64,000 bases of DNA from JBGNFV01 sp049645705 (GCA_049645705.1 JBARUK010000096.1:3025-67024); one strand, 5' to 3'; counted from the stretch's first letter, positions 16,875 to 26,872 are shown. A program made the numbers and translations. Notes: a model not told the origin generated them from the sequence alone.

Positions 16875-18017
16875 ATGCTTAGTTTTTGGGAAAAAGAATC
16901 ATTTATAGAGTACGACTACATAATTGTGGGCGGCGGCATTACAGGCCTGTCCACTGCTGTTTCTATAAAAGAGAGCACCCCTGAAGCGCGGGTGGTTGTA
17001 CTGGAGCGTGGGGTTTTCCCTAGTGGGGCCAGCACTAAAAATGCCGGATTTGCCTGTTTCGGTTCCATTACCGAGCTGCTGAACGATCTGAAAACCCTCG
17101 GACCGCAAGAGACGACCGAGCTAGTAACAGAACGGTGGGAAGGCCTGAAAAAACTGCGCAACCGTCTGGGTGATAAAGAGATCGGTTACAAAGCCCAAAA
17201 CGGGTATGAACTCATACGGGAATCAGAAAAATACGCGCTGGACAAGATAGATGAGGTAAACGACCTGCTTATGCCCCTCTTTTACCAGGAGGTGTTTACC
17301 GATCGGCCTGAGCTGCGTAAGAAGTTTGGATTCAGCAAAGACCACGTGCTGACAGTAGTAGAGAACAGCTTCGAAGGCCAGATAGATACTGGCAAAATGA
17401 TGCGCAGACTTATTGCCTATGCCGGTAGTAAGGGCGTTATGCTGCTTACCGGCTCAGAAGTGCTCAACATAGATGACCATGCCGATCACGCAGAGGTACT
17501 CGTAAAAAACATTGCTACCGGTGAGGACATAATGCTTAAGGGAGATAAAGTGGCTATCTGCACCAACGCCTTCTCAAAAACACTACTTCCCGATCTTGAA
17601 GTGTCTCCCGGCCGCGGACTTGTGCTTGTGACTAAGCCTATCAAAAATCTAAAGTTCAAAGGTGTATTCCATTACGATGAGGGGTACTACTATTTCCGTG
17701 ATTACAAAGACAGGGTCATCTTTGGCGGAGGCCGTAACCTGGACCCCGATGCCGAAGCCAGTACCGACTTTCAGGTAAACAGGCGAATTCTGGAGCTGCT
17801 GAAAAGGCAATTGGAAGTAATGATTCTACCCGGAAGAGAGGTAGCCCTTGAGCATACCTGGGTAGGAATTATGGGCTTTGGTAGTACTAAAAAGCCTGTG
17901 ATACAGCAGGTTTCGCCGCGCGTTTTTGCAGGTATACGTCTTGGCGGTATGGGTGTAGCCATAGGCAGCCGCATAGGGGAGCGGCTAATGAAATTGATGA
18001 TTAAGCCTAAAGTTTGA
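16875..18017 (+). CDS. FAD-dependent oxidoreductase (DAO family)
   Basis: The 380-aa product has a Rossmann FAD site, YIIVGGGITGLSTAVS (about 15-30). It is followed by VVLERGVFPSGASTKNAGFACFGS, a glycine-oxidase or D-amino-acid-oxidase-like block. The C-terminal HTWVGIMGFGSTKKPVI and GIRLGGMGVAIGSRIGERL complete the DAO fold. Such enzymes oxidise amino or N-methyl groups; the substrate is not predictable. No signal peptide is seen. It leads a same-strand group with nhaC, an exonuclease and a patatin, but an inverted repeat (18021-18051) separates it from nhaC, so they may not be co-transcribed. Confidence 0.88.
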   Translation: MLSFWEKESFIEYDYIIVGGGITGLSTAVSIKESTPEARVVVLERGVFPSGASTKNAGFACFGSITELLNDLKTLGPQETTELVTERWEGLKKLRNRLGDKEIGYKAQNGYELIRESEKYALDKIDEVNDLLMPLFYQEVFTDRPELRKKFGFSKDHVLTVVENSFEGQIDTGKMMRRLIAYAGSKGVMLLTGSEVLNIDDHADHAEVLVKNIATGEDIMLKGDKVAICTNAFSKTLLPDLEVSPGRGLVLVTKPIKNLKFKGVFHYDEGYYYFRDYKDRVIFGGGRNLDPDAEASTDFQVNRRILELLKRQLEVMILPGREVALEHTWVGIMGFGSTKKPVIQQVSPRVFAGIRLGGMGVAIGSRIGERLMKLMIKPKV

Positions 18018-18020
18018 TTT

Positions 18021-18051
18021 TTTCACTAAATTACTCGCTGGTTTAGTGAAA
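18021..18051. repeat. 10-bp inverted repeat between the oxidoreductase gene and nhaC
   Basis: TTTCACTAAA and TTTAGTGAAA form a perfect 10-bp stem around an 11-nt spacer. It lies 4 bp after the stop of the oxidoreductase gene and 17 bp before the nhaC ATG. It could be a terminator or an operator over nhaC. Confidence 0.6.
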
Positions 18052-18067
18052 ATTTCGACTTAGGTAT

Positions 18068-19576
18068 ATGGACAACGCCCAGCGTAAGCCCACACTATGG
18101 GAAGCACTTATCCCGGTCATTTTTCTGATCGTAGCGCTTTTCTTTAACGTATTTGTCATCTTTGGAGACGCGGCACTGGACGGAAGTAACCAGATCATAC
18201 TGTTGCTTTCTGCATTTGTTGCCGTTATCATAGGCCTGCGCACCGGCATGACCTGGTCTTCCCTGCAGGATGGCATGGTCAAAAGCATCAGCGCCGCCAT
18301 GCCCAGTATTTTCATCCTGCTCATGATCGGTGCCCTGGCAGGTACCTGGCTCATCAGTGGCATAGTTCCTGCTATGATCTATTACGGGCTGGATATACTA
18401 AACCCTACCATCTTCCTGTTCGCCGCTTGCATAGTCAGTGCTATCGTGTCGGTAGCTACCGGCAGTAGCTGGTCTACTATAGCCACCATAGGCATAGCCC
18501 TCCTGGGCATAGGCGATGCACTGGGCCTGAGCAAAGCCGTAGTGGCCGGAGCCATTATCAGCGGGGCCTACTTTGGCGACAAAATGAGTCCTCTGAGCGA
18601 CACGACCAACCTGGCACCCGCCATGGCCGGTACCGACCTGTTTACCCACATCAGGTATATGACCTTTACCACCGTGCCCAGTTTCATTATCACATTGCTG
18701 ATCTTTCTCGGCATCGGGATCTACCAGGGCAATAGCGGTGAGGTTGCCGATACAGCCGCCGTGCAGGCAGCTATCGGCGAGGCTTTCAATATTAACGGCT
18801 GGCTGTTCATCGTTCCGGTATTGGTTATTTTACTTATTGTCAAAAAAGTGCCCGCATTTCCTGCACTACTCATCGGTACGCTCCTGGGCGGTTTGTGTGC
18901 CGTGATCTTTCAGCCACAGGTTATCGAGTCCCTGGGAGGCGGTGACCTGAACTATGATATCCGGGAGGCAGTTGGTGCTACCGGCGATTACTTCCTCAGC
19001 TCCTTCAAAGGAGTGATGAAGGCTATGTACGGCGATGTCTCCATAGTTACAGGTGATGCCCGTGTGGATGACCTGCTGAGCACAGGTGGCATGGCAGGTA
19101 TGCTCTGGACTATATGGCTTATATTATGCGCCATGATATTTGGTGGTGTCATGGAGAAGGCAGGCCTCCTGCAGCGCATTACAGCTCCTATTATCCGTAT
19201 GGCTCAGTCCAGCGGATCACTTATACTTTCTACCACCGTTAGCTGTATATTCTTTAATCTGACAGCTTCCGACCAGTACCTGGCAATCGTGGTGCCCGGC
19301 CGTATGTTTGCTGGCCCATATCGTGAACGCGGTCTTAAGCCCCAGGTACTCAGCCGTACTCTGGAAGACAGCGGGACGGTTACTTCCGTACTTATACCCT
19401 GGAATACCTGCGGGGCTACCCAGGCAGGTATACTTGGAGTGGCTACCGGTACCTACGCCCCTTATTGCTTCTTTAATATTATCAGCCCGTTCATGACTGT
19501 ACTGTTCGGGTATGCTAATATTAAGATAGCCCGCTATAAAAAAGATAAAGAAGAAAGAGAGGTAAAACTCGCTTAA
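18068..19576 (+). CDS. nhaC: NhaC-type Na+/H+ antiporter
   Basis: The 502-aa inner-membrane protein shows about 11-12 hydrophobic segments. It contains the NhaC-type stretch SGAYFGDKMSPLSDTTNLAPAMAG, and later SDQYLAIVVPGRMF and GTVTSVLIPWNTCGATQAG. These blocks are characteristic of NhaC, which exchanges Na+ for H+ and supports pH and sodium tolerance. A related activity (malate-lactate antiport, MleN) exists in the same family and cannot be ruled out. Its TAA stop overlaps the ATG of the next gene (TAATG), which implies translational coupling. Confidence 0.92.
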   Translation: MDNAQRKPTLWEALIPVIFLIVALFFNVFVIFGDAALDGSNQIILLLSAFVAVIIGLRTGMTWSSLQDGMVKSISAAMPSIFILLMIGALAGTWLISGIVPAMIYYGLDILNPTIFLFAACIVSAIVSVATGSSWSTIATIGIALLGIGDALGLSKAVVAGAIISGAYFGDKMSPLSDTTNLAPAMAGTDLFTHIRYMTFTTVPSFIITLLIFLGIGIYQGNSGEVADTAAVQAAIGEAFNINGWLFIVPVLVILLIVKKVPAFPALLIGTLLGGLCAVIFQPQVIESLGGGDLNYDIREAVGATGDYFLSSFKGVMKAMYGDVSIVTGDARVDDLLSTGGMAGMLWTIWLILCAMIFGGVMEKAGLLQRITAPIIRMAQSSGSLILSTTVSCIFFNLTASDQYLAIVVPGRMFAGPYRERGLKPQVLSRTLEDSGTVTSVLIPWNTCGATQAGILGVATGTYAPYCFFNIISPFMTVLFGYANIKIARYKKDKEEREVKLA

Positions 19577-20169
19577 TGTCTTTATTTCCAAAGCATATCA
19601 CCAAAGAAGAAGTTAATGAACTCCCCCTCGGGCGCTATGAAGGCAAGCTGGCGGTAATCAGTAGTAGCGAAAAACTACAGCAGGCAGTGGACCGTATCAG
19701 GAGCGAACAGGTCATTGGTTTCGATACAGAAACAAAGCCCACTTTCAGAAAAGGGCAGTATCACCATGTTTCCCTGCTGCAGGTCGCAGTACCCGGTATG
19801 GTATTCCTGTTCCGGCTTAACTACCTGGGCATGCCTAAGGAGTTGCGAAGCATATTCGAAGACCCGGACATCACTAAGGTAGGTATAGGCATCAGGGACG
19901 ATCTGCTGGAAATGCAAAAGCTCGGATCCTTTAAACCACAGAATGTAGCAGACCTCAACACAGAAGTGAAATCGCTGGGCGTGAAAAATGCTGGCGTCAG
20001 AAATCTCAGCGCCATATTCCTGGAGTTCCGTATATCAAAAAGCCAGCAGACAAGTAATTGGGAGCGGGACGAACTGACTGAGAAGCAATTGCGCTATGCT
20101 GCTACAGATGCCTGGGTTTGCCTGGAGATATATAACCGCCTGCAGGACTGGGGATATCTGTCTGCATAA
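19576..20169 (+). CDS. 3'-5' exonuclease domain protein (RNase D-like)
   Basis: The 197-aa product is a stand-alone DEDDy exonuclease domain. The motifs are Exo I FDTETKP (D-x-E), an Exo II region VGIGIRDDLLEM, and Exo III YAATDAWVCLEIY with the Y-x3-D pair. There is no HRDC domain, so it is shorter than E. coli RNase D. Such proteins trim RNA or DNA 3' ends. It overlaps nhaC by one base (TAATG) and is followed by the patatin gene after 80 bp. Confidence 0.88.
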   Translation: MSLFPKHITKEEVNELPLGRYEGKLAVISSSEKLQQAVDRIRSEQVIGFDTETKPTFRKGQYHHVSLLQVAVPGMVFLFRLNYLGMPKELRSIFEDPDITKVGIGIRDDLLEMQKLGSFKPQNVADLNTEVKSLGVKNAGVRNLSAIFLEFRISKSQQTSNWERDELTEKQLRYAATDAWVCLEIYNRLQDWGYLSA

Positions 20170-20249
20170 TTTTTTTATTCCTTAAAAGCTTACCTATCTG
20201 GTCATTTTTATCGTTAACAATGTATCTTATATAGATAATAGTTATAGGT

Positions 20250-22568
20250 ATGCTCGAGAAGCTCCGGTATAGTTTTCCTTTTCAGTTACTGGTCAATAAC
20301 CTCAAGAAGAACCTGCTTCTGGTACTGACCTGGGTAGGGTTGTTCTATGTCGTTACCGGGCATTTTGGCAAAACTCTGGGTATTCCCTACCTGTTTCTTG
20401 ATCCTGAGTACCTGAACGAAGTAGGGTTTGCCAGCTTCTTCCTGGTCGGGCTGGCCACCGGAGGTTTTACCATGGCCTACCACATCACATGCTATATACT
20501 GGATGGATCCAAATATCCCTTTCTGGGCTTACTCAAGCGACCATTTACCCATTTTTCGATCAACAACAGCACCATACCGCTCGTATTCATCATGGTATAT
20601 ACCATACAGGTGATCGTATACCAGATGGATTATGAGTTTAATACTGTACTTGCTATTCTCAGTAAGGTAAGCGGCTTTATGGCCGGATTTTTCCTTATGG
20701 TCATGCTCCTGTTCGTGTATTTCTGGCTTACCAACAAGCACCTGATCAAAACGGATGAGGTGGCAAAGAAAGTGGATGAAAAGCTAAGAAGATCGAAGAT
20801 AAGCCGGGCGGCCATCATGAGGCGCTGGCGCAGGATTAATAAGAAGCGCATCACTGTCGAGTACTACCTGGGGCTGAACTTCCGGCTTGTTGAGATTCCC
20901 GATCCTGATGTAGCTCTGAGCAAAGAAGACATCCTCAGTGTCTTCAATCAGCATCACCTCAACTCCATAATCATCCAATCATGCATATTTGCAGTAGTGC
21001 TGGGGCTTAGCTTCATGGCAGATTCCGAATACATACAGATACCGGCCGCAGCCAGTGTACTGTTATTTGCCACCATAGGCATTATGTTCGTGGGGGCCAT
21101 CAGCTTCTGGATCAGGGGCTGGGCATTCACCATTTTCCTGTTTTTTATGATAGGGCTCAATGTGCTCTCTACTTTCCGACATGATCAGTGGGTACATCAG
21201 GCATTTGGACTCAACTATGATACCGCCCGCGCAGACTATCTGGAGGTACTGAACCAGACACGCCAGGGTAGTGATATGGTAGAGGAAGATAAACTTCACA
21301 TGCTGGGTATTCTGAAAAACTGGCGCCAAAAGTTTGAGGCACCCCCATTGGCTGTATTTGTATGTGCCAGTGGTGGCGGGCAGCGATCGGCCCTTTGGAC
21401 CGTGAGAGCGCTGCAGGTTGCAGACAGTATGACATATGGTAATTTGATGAGGCATACCGTCCTTATGACAGGTGCCTCAGGCGGCCTGGTAGGCAGTGCC
21501 TATTATCGGGAGCTGACGCTCAGGCAGCTTGCCGGGGAAATTCCTACTACCAACAGCCATGAGTATACAAGTGCGATCGGCTCTGATTTACTGAACCCGG
21601 TCATCTTCAGCTTGCTGATCAATGAGCCACTGGTGCGCTGGCAAACCTTCGAATACCAAAACAAATTCTACCCGAAAGACCGCGGCTATAGTTTCGAAAG
21701 AAAACTGAACCGGAATACCGGTGGCGTAATGAACAAGTCTCTGGAAGACTATCGCGTGGCTGAAGAAGAAGCACTGATACCTGTGCTGATGATGACCCCT
21801 ACCATTATCAATGACGGACGTAAACTGTATATCTCCTCACAGCAAGTGAGCTTTATGGGGGCGACCGGACCGGATTACCTGCTGGGCGCTGCCGAACCTA
21901 AAGGAGTGGATTTTCGCAGGCTGTTTTATGAGCAGGAAGCAGGTGACCTGAGCTTTCTTACGGCGCTAAGGTTATCGGCCACATTCCCCTATGTATCGCC
22001 CAATGTGAGCCTGCCATCAGAGCCACGGCTGGAGGTAATGGACGCAGGGGTTACAGATAACTTCGGAATTACTGATGCCGTACGCTTCATTTACAACTTC
22101 CGGGATTGGCTGGAAGTGAATACATCAGGGGTGGTCATCCTGTCTATTCGTGACACACCAAAGAAAGGTGCAGTAAGGCAGGGGGAACGGACAGATCTGT
22201 TCGAAACTGTCTTTACACCGCTGGCAAATCTCTATAAGAACTTTGACAATATTCAGGATCTGAATAACGACACTAATATTGAGTACGCTTCCAGTTGGCT
22301 GGGCGTACCTGTTCAGATGCTTACCCTGGAATATTCCCCGCTTTCCTTTTACTTCAACCAGAGCCCCGAACTGTCCAAAGCAGAGTCCGGCCTGCTGGAT
22401 GTACCCATGGAGCGGGCTTCCCTGAGCTGGAGGCTTACCGGTAAAGAAAAGCAGAATATTCTGCAAAATATAGATAAGCCTATTAATCAGCGTACACTTG
22501 AAGAACTGTACCGCCAGCTGACTTCAGAGGACGCTTCCACCCCGGTGGTGAGGGGTGGCGGCGACTAA
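20250..22568 (+). CDS. Membrane-anchored patatin-like phospholipase
   Basis: The 772-aa product has an N-terminal half with several hydrophobic segments (about 20-60, 75-100, 120-170, 260-330) and a C-terminal patatin domain (about 365-690). The catalytic dyad is visible: Ser410 in LMTGASGGLVGSAY (G-x-S-x-G) and Asp598 in VMDAGVTDNFG. The oxyanion loop is CASGGGQRSALW. Patatins hydrolyse acyl chains from phospholipids. With the membrane anchor, an activity on envelope lipids is likely but unproven. Its TAA is followed after 40 bp by a decayed M28 peptidase gene on the same strand. Confidence 0.9.
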   Translation: MLEKLRYSFPFQLLVNNLKKNLLLVLTWVGLFYVVTGHFGKTLGIPYLFLDPEYLNEVGFASFFLVGLATGGFTMAYHITCYILDGSKYPFLGLLKRPFTHFSINNSTIPLVFIMVYTIQVIVYQMDYEFNTVLAILSKVSGFMAGFFLMVMLLFVYFWLTNKHLIKTDEVAKKVDEKLRRSKISRAAIMRRWRRINKKRITVEYYLGLNFRLVEIPDPDVALSKEDILSVFNQHHLNSIIIQSCIFAVVLGLSFMADSEYIQIPAAASVLLFATIGIMFVGAISFWIRGWAFTIFLFFMIGLNVLSTFRHDQWVHQAFGLNYDTARADYLEVLNQTRQGSDMVEEDKLHMLGILKNWRQKFEAPPLAVFVCASGGGQRSALWTVRALQVADSMTYGNLMRHTVLMTGASGGLVGSAYYRELTLRQLAGEIPTTNSHEYTSAIGSDLLNPVIFSLLINEPLVRWQTFEYQNKFYPKDRGYSFERKLNRNTGGVMNKSLEDYRVAEEEALIPVLMMTPTIINDGRKLYISSQQVSFMGATGPDYLLGAAEPKGVDFRRLFYEQEAGDLSFLTALRLSATFPYVSPNVSLPSEPRLEVMDAGVTDNFGITDAVRFIYNFRDWLEVNTSGVVILSIRDTPKKGAVRQGERTDLFETVFTPLANLYKNFDNIQDLNNDTNIEYASSWLGVPVQMLTLEYSPLSFYFNQSPELSKAESGLLDVPMERASLSWRLTGKEKQNILQNIDKPINQRTLEELYRQLTSEDASTPVVRGGGD

Positions 22569-22608
22569 CCTTTTGTAATTTTGTAATACGAAAACGATCC
22601 TGTCAGGA

Positions 22609-23389
22609 ATGTTTCTCCTGGTCATAACCCGCTGCGTTACTGCCACAGTAGCTAGTCATGCTGATACCTCCCGGATTTACTCAGACCTAAATCAATATCC
22701 TAAACCGACGAGCTGCGTAACTACAGGCACCCGGAACAGTTGAATCAGGTAGCTGCCTGCATTTACGGGGAGTTGCAGAAAGTATGCGATGCGGTCTTCT
22801 ATCACCCATACAGAGTCAGTTGAACGGTCTGTAAAACATGGTGGGTCGCCCAGGTCCGGCTGATACCCTGGTACGGGTAGTAGGCGCTTACCATAATGTG
22901 GCAAGGGAATAACAGGGTGCCGATGATAACGCAGGCGACATGGCAGGTATGCTGGAACTGGTCCGCCTTATCAAAGTCCATAGTATATCAGATAAGAGAA
23001 TACGTAGCCTATATACCCTTTAGGAGCAGACGTTTTTCAGAACTAAGCAAATGGGCAGCCACATCCACACCAGCAGTCTGCGCGAAGCCGGTACCGGAGT
23101 AGCCAGTATGGTGTGCCTTGAAATGATCGGATACTTCAGAAGCGAGGCAGGGTCATTCTGCTAAACCGATGAAAAGGTGTATGATGATAGGGAGAATTGT
23201 ATTTCTGTTGACTGTTCAGAAGATCTTAATTACTGGAAATTCGGGTATGAGGCGGTCATGATCACTGACGGCTTTTTTATCGTAATAAGAACTATCACAG
23301 GCTCGGATACGCTCGATAGCCTGGATGCAGGGGTGATGGCACTGGTTATCGACGAACTATACAGTGTTATTATCAGCCTGCGAGCATAA
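22609..23389 (+). pseudogene. Decayed M28 family metallopeptidase gene
   Basis: No long frame exists here, but pieces in different frames line up with an M28 zinc aminopeptidase. An in-frame start at 22609 gives a signal-like MFLLVITRC and then ADTSRIYSDL. A frameshift follows, then LRNYRHPEQLNQVAACIYGEL. Another frame contains NMVGRPGPADTLVRVVGAYH, a stop codon, then QGADDNAGDMAGMLELVRLI, with AYHNVA where the metal-binding HYD is expected. Next comes EQTFFRTKQMGSHIHTSSL, then VCLEMIGYF. The last piece has NYWKFGYEAVMITDGFF and ends at the TAA at 23387-23389. At least two frameshifts, two stops and an internal deletion before NYWKFGY show it is broken. The intact family is periplasmic or secreted. 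Confidence 0.82.
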
Positions 23390-23401
23390 CCTGTAAAAAA
23401 G

Positions 23402-23426
23402 AAAAACCTGCCCTAAAAGGGCAGGC
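23402..23426 (-). terminator. Terminator of the multi-PAS gene
   Basis: CCTGCCC (23407-23413) and GGGCAGG (23419-23425) surround a TAAAA loop. On the minus strand the stem is followed by TTTTTCTTTTTT, a strong terminator for the gene ending at 23456. Confidence 0.88.
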
Positions 23427-23455
23427 TTATCGTCTTACTTCTCTTTTGTGATGAA

Positions 23456-26400
23456 TTATCCTACAGATTCCGTTGAGATCACCCGCTGAATAGTTGCCAG
23501 CGATACAGGCTCTCCGGAATTTTTATCTTTTAATACGAATAGTAGTACGTTTACCAGGCTGCCATTGCTCAGCGTAGCTTCATAGGTAACAGAACCTTTG
23601 CTCAACGCTTCGCCCAGCCATTTTTCACGTGCCTGCTGGCTGTCTTTGCCGCCAAACAGCTTGTCGAACGATGTGGCTTTCTTGCTATCGATAAGCGCTT
23701 TGGCTGCACTGTTCATAAAAGTGATCTTGCCGTCAGTGCTCATAATAGCAATGAAGTCAGTACTGCTTTCTACCAGGTCAACAAACTTGCTCTGTTCAGC
23801 TTTCTGCTCTTCCAGGTTTTTCTGGATGTTTGCCATCTCCTCCTGGGCCTGTGTCATATCATTCACAGTATCCACCATCATCTTCTCCTGGGCCTGGAGT
23901 TGCTCCAGGTGCAGGTCCATTTCCTCCTGGTAGCGCTTGTACTCGCGTATGTCGCGCTGCAGTGAAGCAATAGCAACAGGCTCCTGCGTTTCAGGGTCTC
24001 TCAGCAGGAACACGGTGGCTTCTACAGCGATCTTTTCCTCTGTTTCCTGGTGAGTCAGTGTGCTTTCGTAGCGCATAAAGCCTTTTTCCATAACGGTAGG
24101 CATTATATCAGACATCACCAGTTCAAATTCTTCTTTGGAGAAGAAGGCCGACATATGTGTTTCGGTAATTTTCGTTTCCTCAGCCATTCCTACCAGCACA
24201 CGGCCGGCTTTGTTCAGGAATACCATATCACCTTCCAGGGAAGCAATGCCTACAAAGTCGCGGCTGTTTTCTACCAAACCTACGAACTTGTCCTGCTCGC
24301 CTTTCTGATGCTGTAGTTCACGATAGACCTTCTCCATTTCTTCCTGGGTGGCCTGCATCTCTTCCATATTCTGGCGAAGTTCCTCTTCCTGGGCAGCCAT
24401 CTCTTCCAGATGTTCTTTAAGCTGCTCTTCCTGAGCCTTGTGCTGGCTCATGTCGCGCTGTACAGCAGCAATGGCATATATCTCGCCACTTTCTTTTTTC
24501 AGCGGGAACAGTGCGGTTTCTACTGGTATCAGGTTGCTATTCTCTACGTTCTGCAATACAGACTCGAACTGGACAGACTCTCCTTCCAATACCTTCTTAA
24601 GGTAGATGTCGTTATACGCTGGCTTCTCATCCATGTGGAAGTACACATCAAGACTGCTCTCTTTTACTTTTTCTTCCGAGCCTGCTCCTACCATTTCGCG
24701 ACCGGCCTTGTTCATGAACAGGCACTTGCCTTCACTGGTGGCTATTGCAATAAAGTCCTGGCTGTTTTCGATAAGGGTAACAAACTTGTCCTGCTCCTGC
24801 TTCTGAATGGATAGCTCTTCGTGGAACATCTGCATTTCTTCCTGAACCGAGCGCATTTCTTGCATGTTCTGGCGCATCTCTTCTTCAGCGGCCCGCATGT
24901 CTTTTTCAAACTGCTTCTTTTCACTGATATCACGCTGTACCGTAGCGATACCGAATGGCTCACCCGTTTCTTTATTTTTCAGCAGGATCACGGTGGCTTC
25001 CACCGGTACAACCTTATTTGTCGCGCGGTTTACCAGAGTACTCTCGTAGCTGCAGTAGCCATCAGACAATACCTTAGGTATGATCTCCTTCTGCAGGCGT
25101 GCAGCCTCCTCTTGTGTTACCATGTCTGCCATACTTAGGGCTTTGGCTTCATCTTCAGTATTCACACCGATTACTTTCATACCGGTAGAATTGATATACT
25201 GCGTTCTGCCTTCCAGGTCGGCTATCCCGATAAAGTCGTTGCTGTTTTCGATCAGCGTAACGAATTTCTCCTGCTCCTGCTTTTCTTCCTGCAGGCTGCG
25301 CTGGATACGCGACATTTCCTCATGGGTAGCCTGTAGCTCTTCCATGTTCTGGCGCATTTCTTCTTCATTAGCCTGCATCTGCTCGGTAAGCTCCTGGCTT
25401 TCTTCCAGCAGGCGCTTAGTGTTTTCGCTTATGCGTACATTAGATATAGACGACGCGATACTTTCGCTAAGCTTGCGTACAAACTCTATCTCGTGCTTTT
25501 CAAATACTCTGAAGCTGGCTATCTCAAGTGCTCCGAATACTTCGTCATTTACTATAAGAGGTGAGATGAGTACGCAGCCCGGAGTAGCTTCTCCCAGGCC
25601 AGAAGTGATACGGACATAGTCCTGGGGTACTTCTGTGACGAAAATGATGTCTTTTTCAAGAGCGGCCTGGCCCATAAGTCCTTCGCCGATCTCTACCTTC
25701 TTGTCTAGGTGCTTTTTACGGCCATAGGCATAGCACCCTTTCATAGCCAGCACATTTTTGCCGTCACGCTCTTCCATGACAAAGAGACTGCCCTGGTTAG
25801 CACCGAGGTATTTTATCAGGCTGCTGACGATCACATCCGATAAGGTGGATAGATCATCTGTATACTTACGCAGGATCTCGCCAAACTCGGCAAACCCTTC
25901 AGTGGCCCAGTTACGTTTTTTGTCTTCTGCGGCTACCTGCACCAGGCTGTCGCGCATACTAATAAGAGACTGGCCCAGTTCATCGTGTTCGCTGGAGGCA
26001 TTAAAAGAAGACTTGAACTCGCCTTTTCCGATCTGGAAAGCAAATTCAGTCAGTTCTCTCATGCGGTTTTTTACCATACCCATATTATCCGCCAGGCGGC
26101 CGATCTCATTATCAGGCAGGTTGATTTTTTCGTGGTTCAACACACCCAGCGTCATTTTTTCCAGCATCAGGGTAAGGTCCTTGATGGGATTGATAATGCG
26201 CATTCTGGTCAGGAACACATTGACAGCCATTAACAAGATGGCAAGTATGATGATGCCTGCAATGATAAAATTACGTGAATCGATGATGCTTTCTATCGCT
26301 TCACTGTCTGTTTCTATCCACTTGGCAGTAAGAGAAGCCATTCTTGACTGGGCCTCATATAGCCGGTCCCACTGCTTTATAGCTTCGGGGTTAAGTTGTC

Positions 26401-26872
26401 TTTCTGTTTTGGCAAATGAAACCAGAGAGCTATCGGCAGCCATCTGCACAACTTCCTCTTTAGACTCTACCAGTAAGCTCATGTCTGATATGACAGTGAG
26501 TGCCCGTGAGGTTTTGACCCAACCTGAGTCAAGCTCTGTAGCATATGTCATGACAGTAGAGCGGGCAGGGGCTATGGTTTCCTTATCATCTGTAAGGCCA
26601 CCTTTAATTATAAGCTTCTTTAATTGAGATCCGTTGGCCAGAAAGGCATTAACAGAATTTCCTTCTCCTTTGCCCAACAGAGACTGACGGACCGATTGGT
26701 CTGCCTTCTGCAGGTGCTGCTGCATACCATGCAGCAAATTGATCTCGGTCTGGATCGAGGCTACTTTTGAGCCGCTTAGGCTCGCGGTAACATAAATGCC
26801 AATGAGGGCTATGCCTACTAAGGCCAGTACTGCATTACTGGCGAAGCCCAACTGGCTAAAGACTTTTTTCAT
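23456..26872 (-). CDS. Membrane sensor with HAMP, GAF and four PAS domains, no output domain
   Basis: The 1138-aa product has TM1 at about 10-32, a roughly 170-residue extracytoplasmic helical region and TM2 at about 204-224. HAMP-like segments follow (about 225-330), then a GAF domain (about 340-480, with SLFVMEERDGKNVLAMKGC and ILISP-type strands). After that come four repeats, each of coiled coil (EEMRQNMEELQATHEEM type) plus PAS (SNDFIGIADLEG type), at about 490-660, 670-830, 835-1000 and 1000-1130. No histidine-kinase, GGDEF, EAL or methyl-accepting domain is present, and the protein ends right after the last PAS. The four coiled-coil/PAS units are so alike that duplication is evident. 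It probably passes a signal by protein contact. Neighbours give no clue to the partner. Confidence 0.88.
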   Translation of the reverse strand: MKKVFSQLGFASNAVLALVGIALIGIYVTASLSGSKVASIQTEINLLHGMQQHLQKADQSVRQSLLGKGEGNSVNAFLANGSQLKKLIIKGGLTDDKETIAPARSTVMTYATELDSGWVKTSRALTVISDMSLLVESKEEVVQMAADSSLVSFAKTERQLNPEAIKQWDRLYEAQSRMASLTAKWIETDSEAIESIIDSRNFIIAGIIILAILLMAVNVFLTRMRIINPIKDLTLMLEKMTLGVLNHEKINLPDNEIGRLADNMGMVKNRMRELTEFAFQIGKGEFKSSFNASSEHDELGQSLISMRDSLVQVAAEDKKRNWATEGFAEFGEILRKYTDDLSTLSDVIVSSLIKYLGANQGSLFVMEERDGKNVLAMKGCYAYGRKKHLDKKVEIGEGLMGQAALEKDIIFVTEVPQDYVRITSGLGEATPGCVLISPLIVNDEVFGALEIASFRVFEKHEIEFVRKLSESIASSISNVRISENTKRLLEESQELTEQMQANEEEMRQNMEELQATHEEMSRIQRSLQEEKQEQEKFVTLIENSNDFIGIADLEGRTQYINSTGMKVIGVNTEDEAKALSMADMVTQEEAARLQKEIIPKVLSDGYCSYESTLVNRATNKVVPVEATVILLKNKETGEPFGIATVQRDISEKKQFEKDMRAAEEEMRQNMQEMRSVQEEMQMFHEELSIQKQEQDKFVTLIENSQDFIAIATSEGKCLFMNKAGREMVGAGSEEKVKESSLDVYFHMDEKPAYNDIYLKKVLEGESVQFESVLQNVENSNLIPVETALFPLKKESGEIYAIAAVQRDMSQHKAQEEQLKEHLEEMAAQEEELRQNMEEMQATQEEMEKVYRELQHQKGEQDKFVGLVENSRDFVGIASLEGDMVFLNKAGRVLVGMAEETKITETHMSAFFSKEEFELVMSDIMPTVMEKGFMRYESTLTHQETEEKIAVEATVFLLRDPETQEPVAIASLQRDIREYKRYQEEMDLHLEQLQAQEKMMVDTVNDMTQAQEEMANIQKNLEEQKAEQSKFVDLVESSTDFIAIMSTDGKITFMNSAAKALIDSKKATSFDKLFGGKDSQQAREKWLGEALSKGSVTYEATLSNGSLVNVLLFVLKDKNSGEPVSLATIQRVISTESVG

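Noticed and set aside
23177..23389. Independent 70-aa hypothetical gene
   Set aside because: Its sequence NYWKFGYEAVMITD is the C-terminal part of an M28 peptidase and it is preceded by other M28 fragments, so it is part of the pseudogene.
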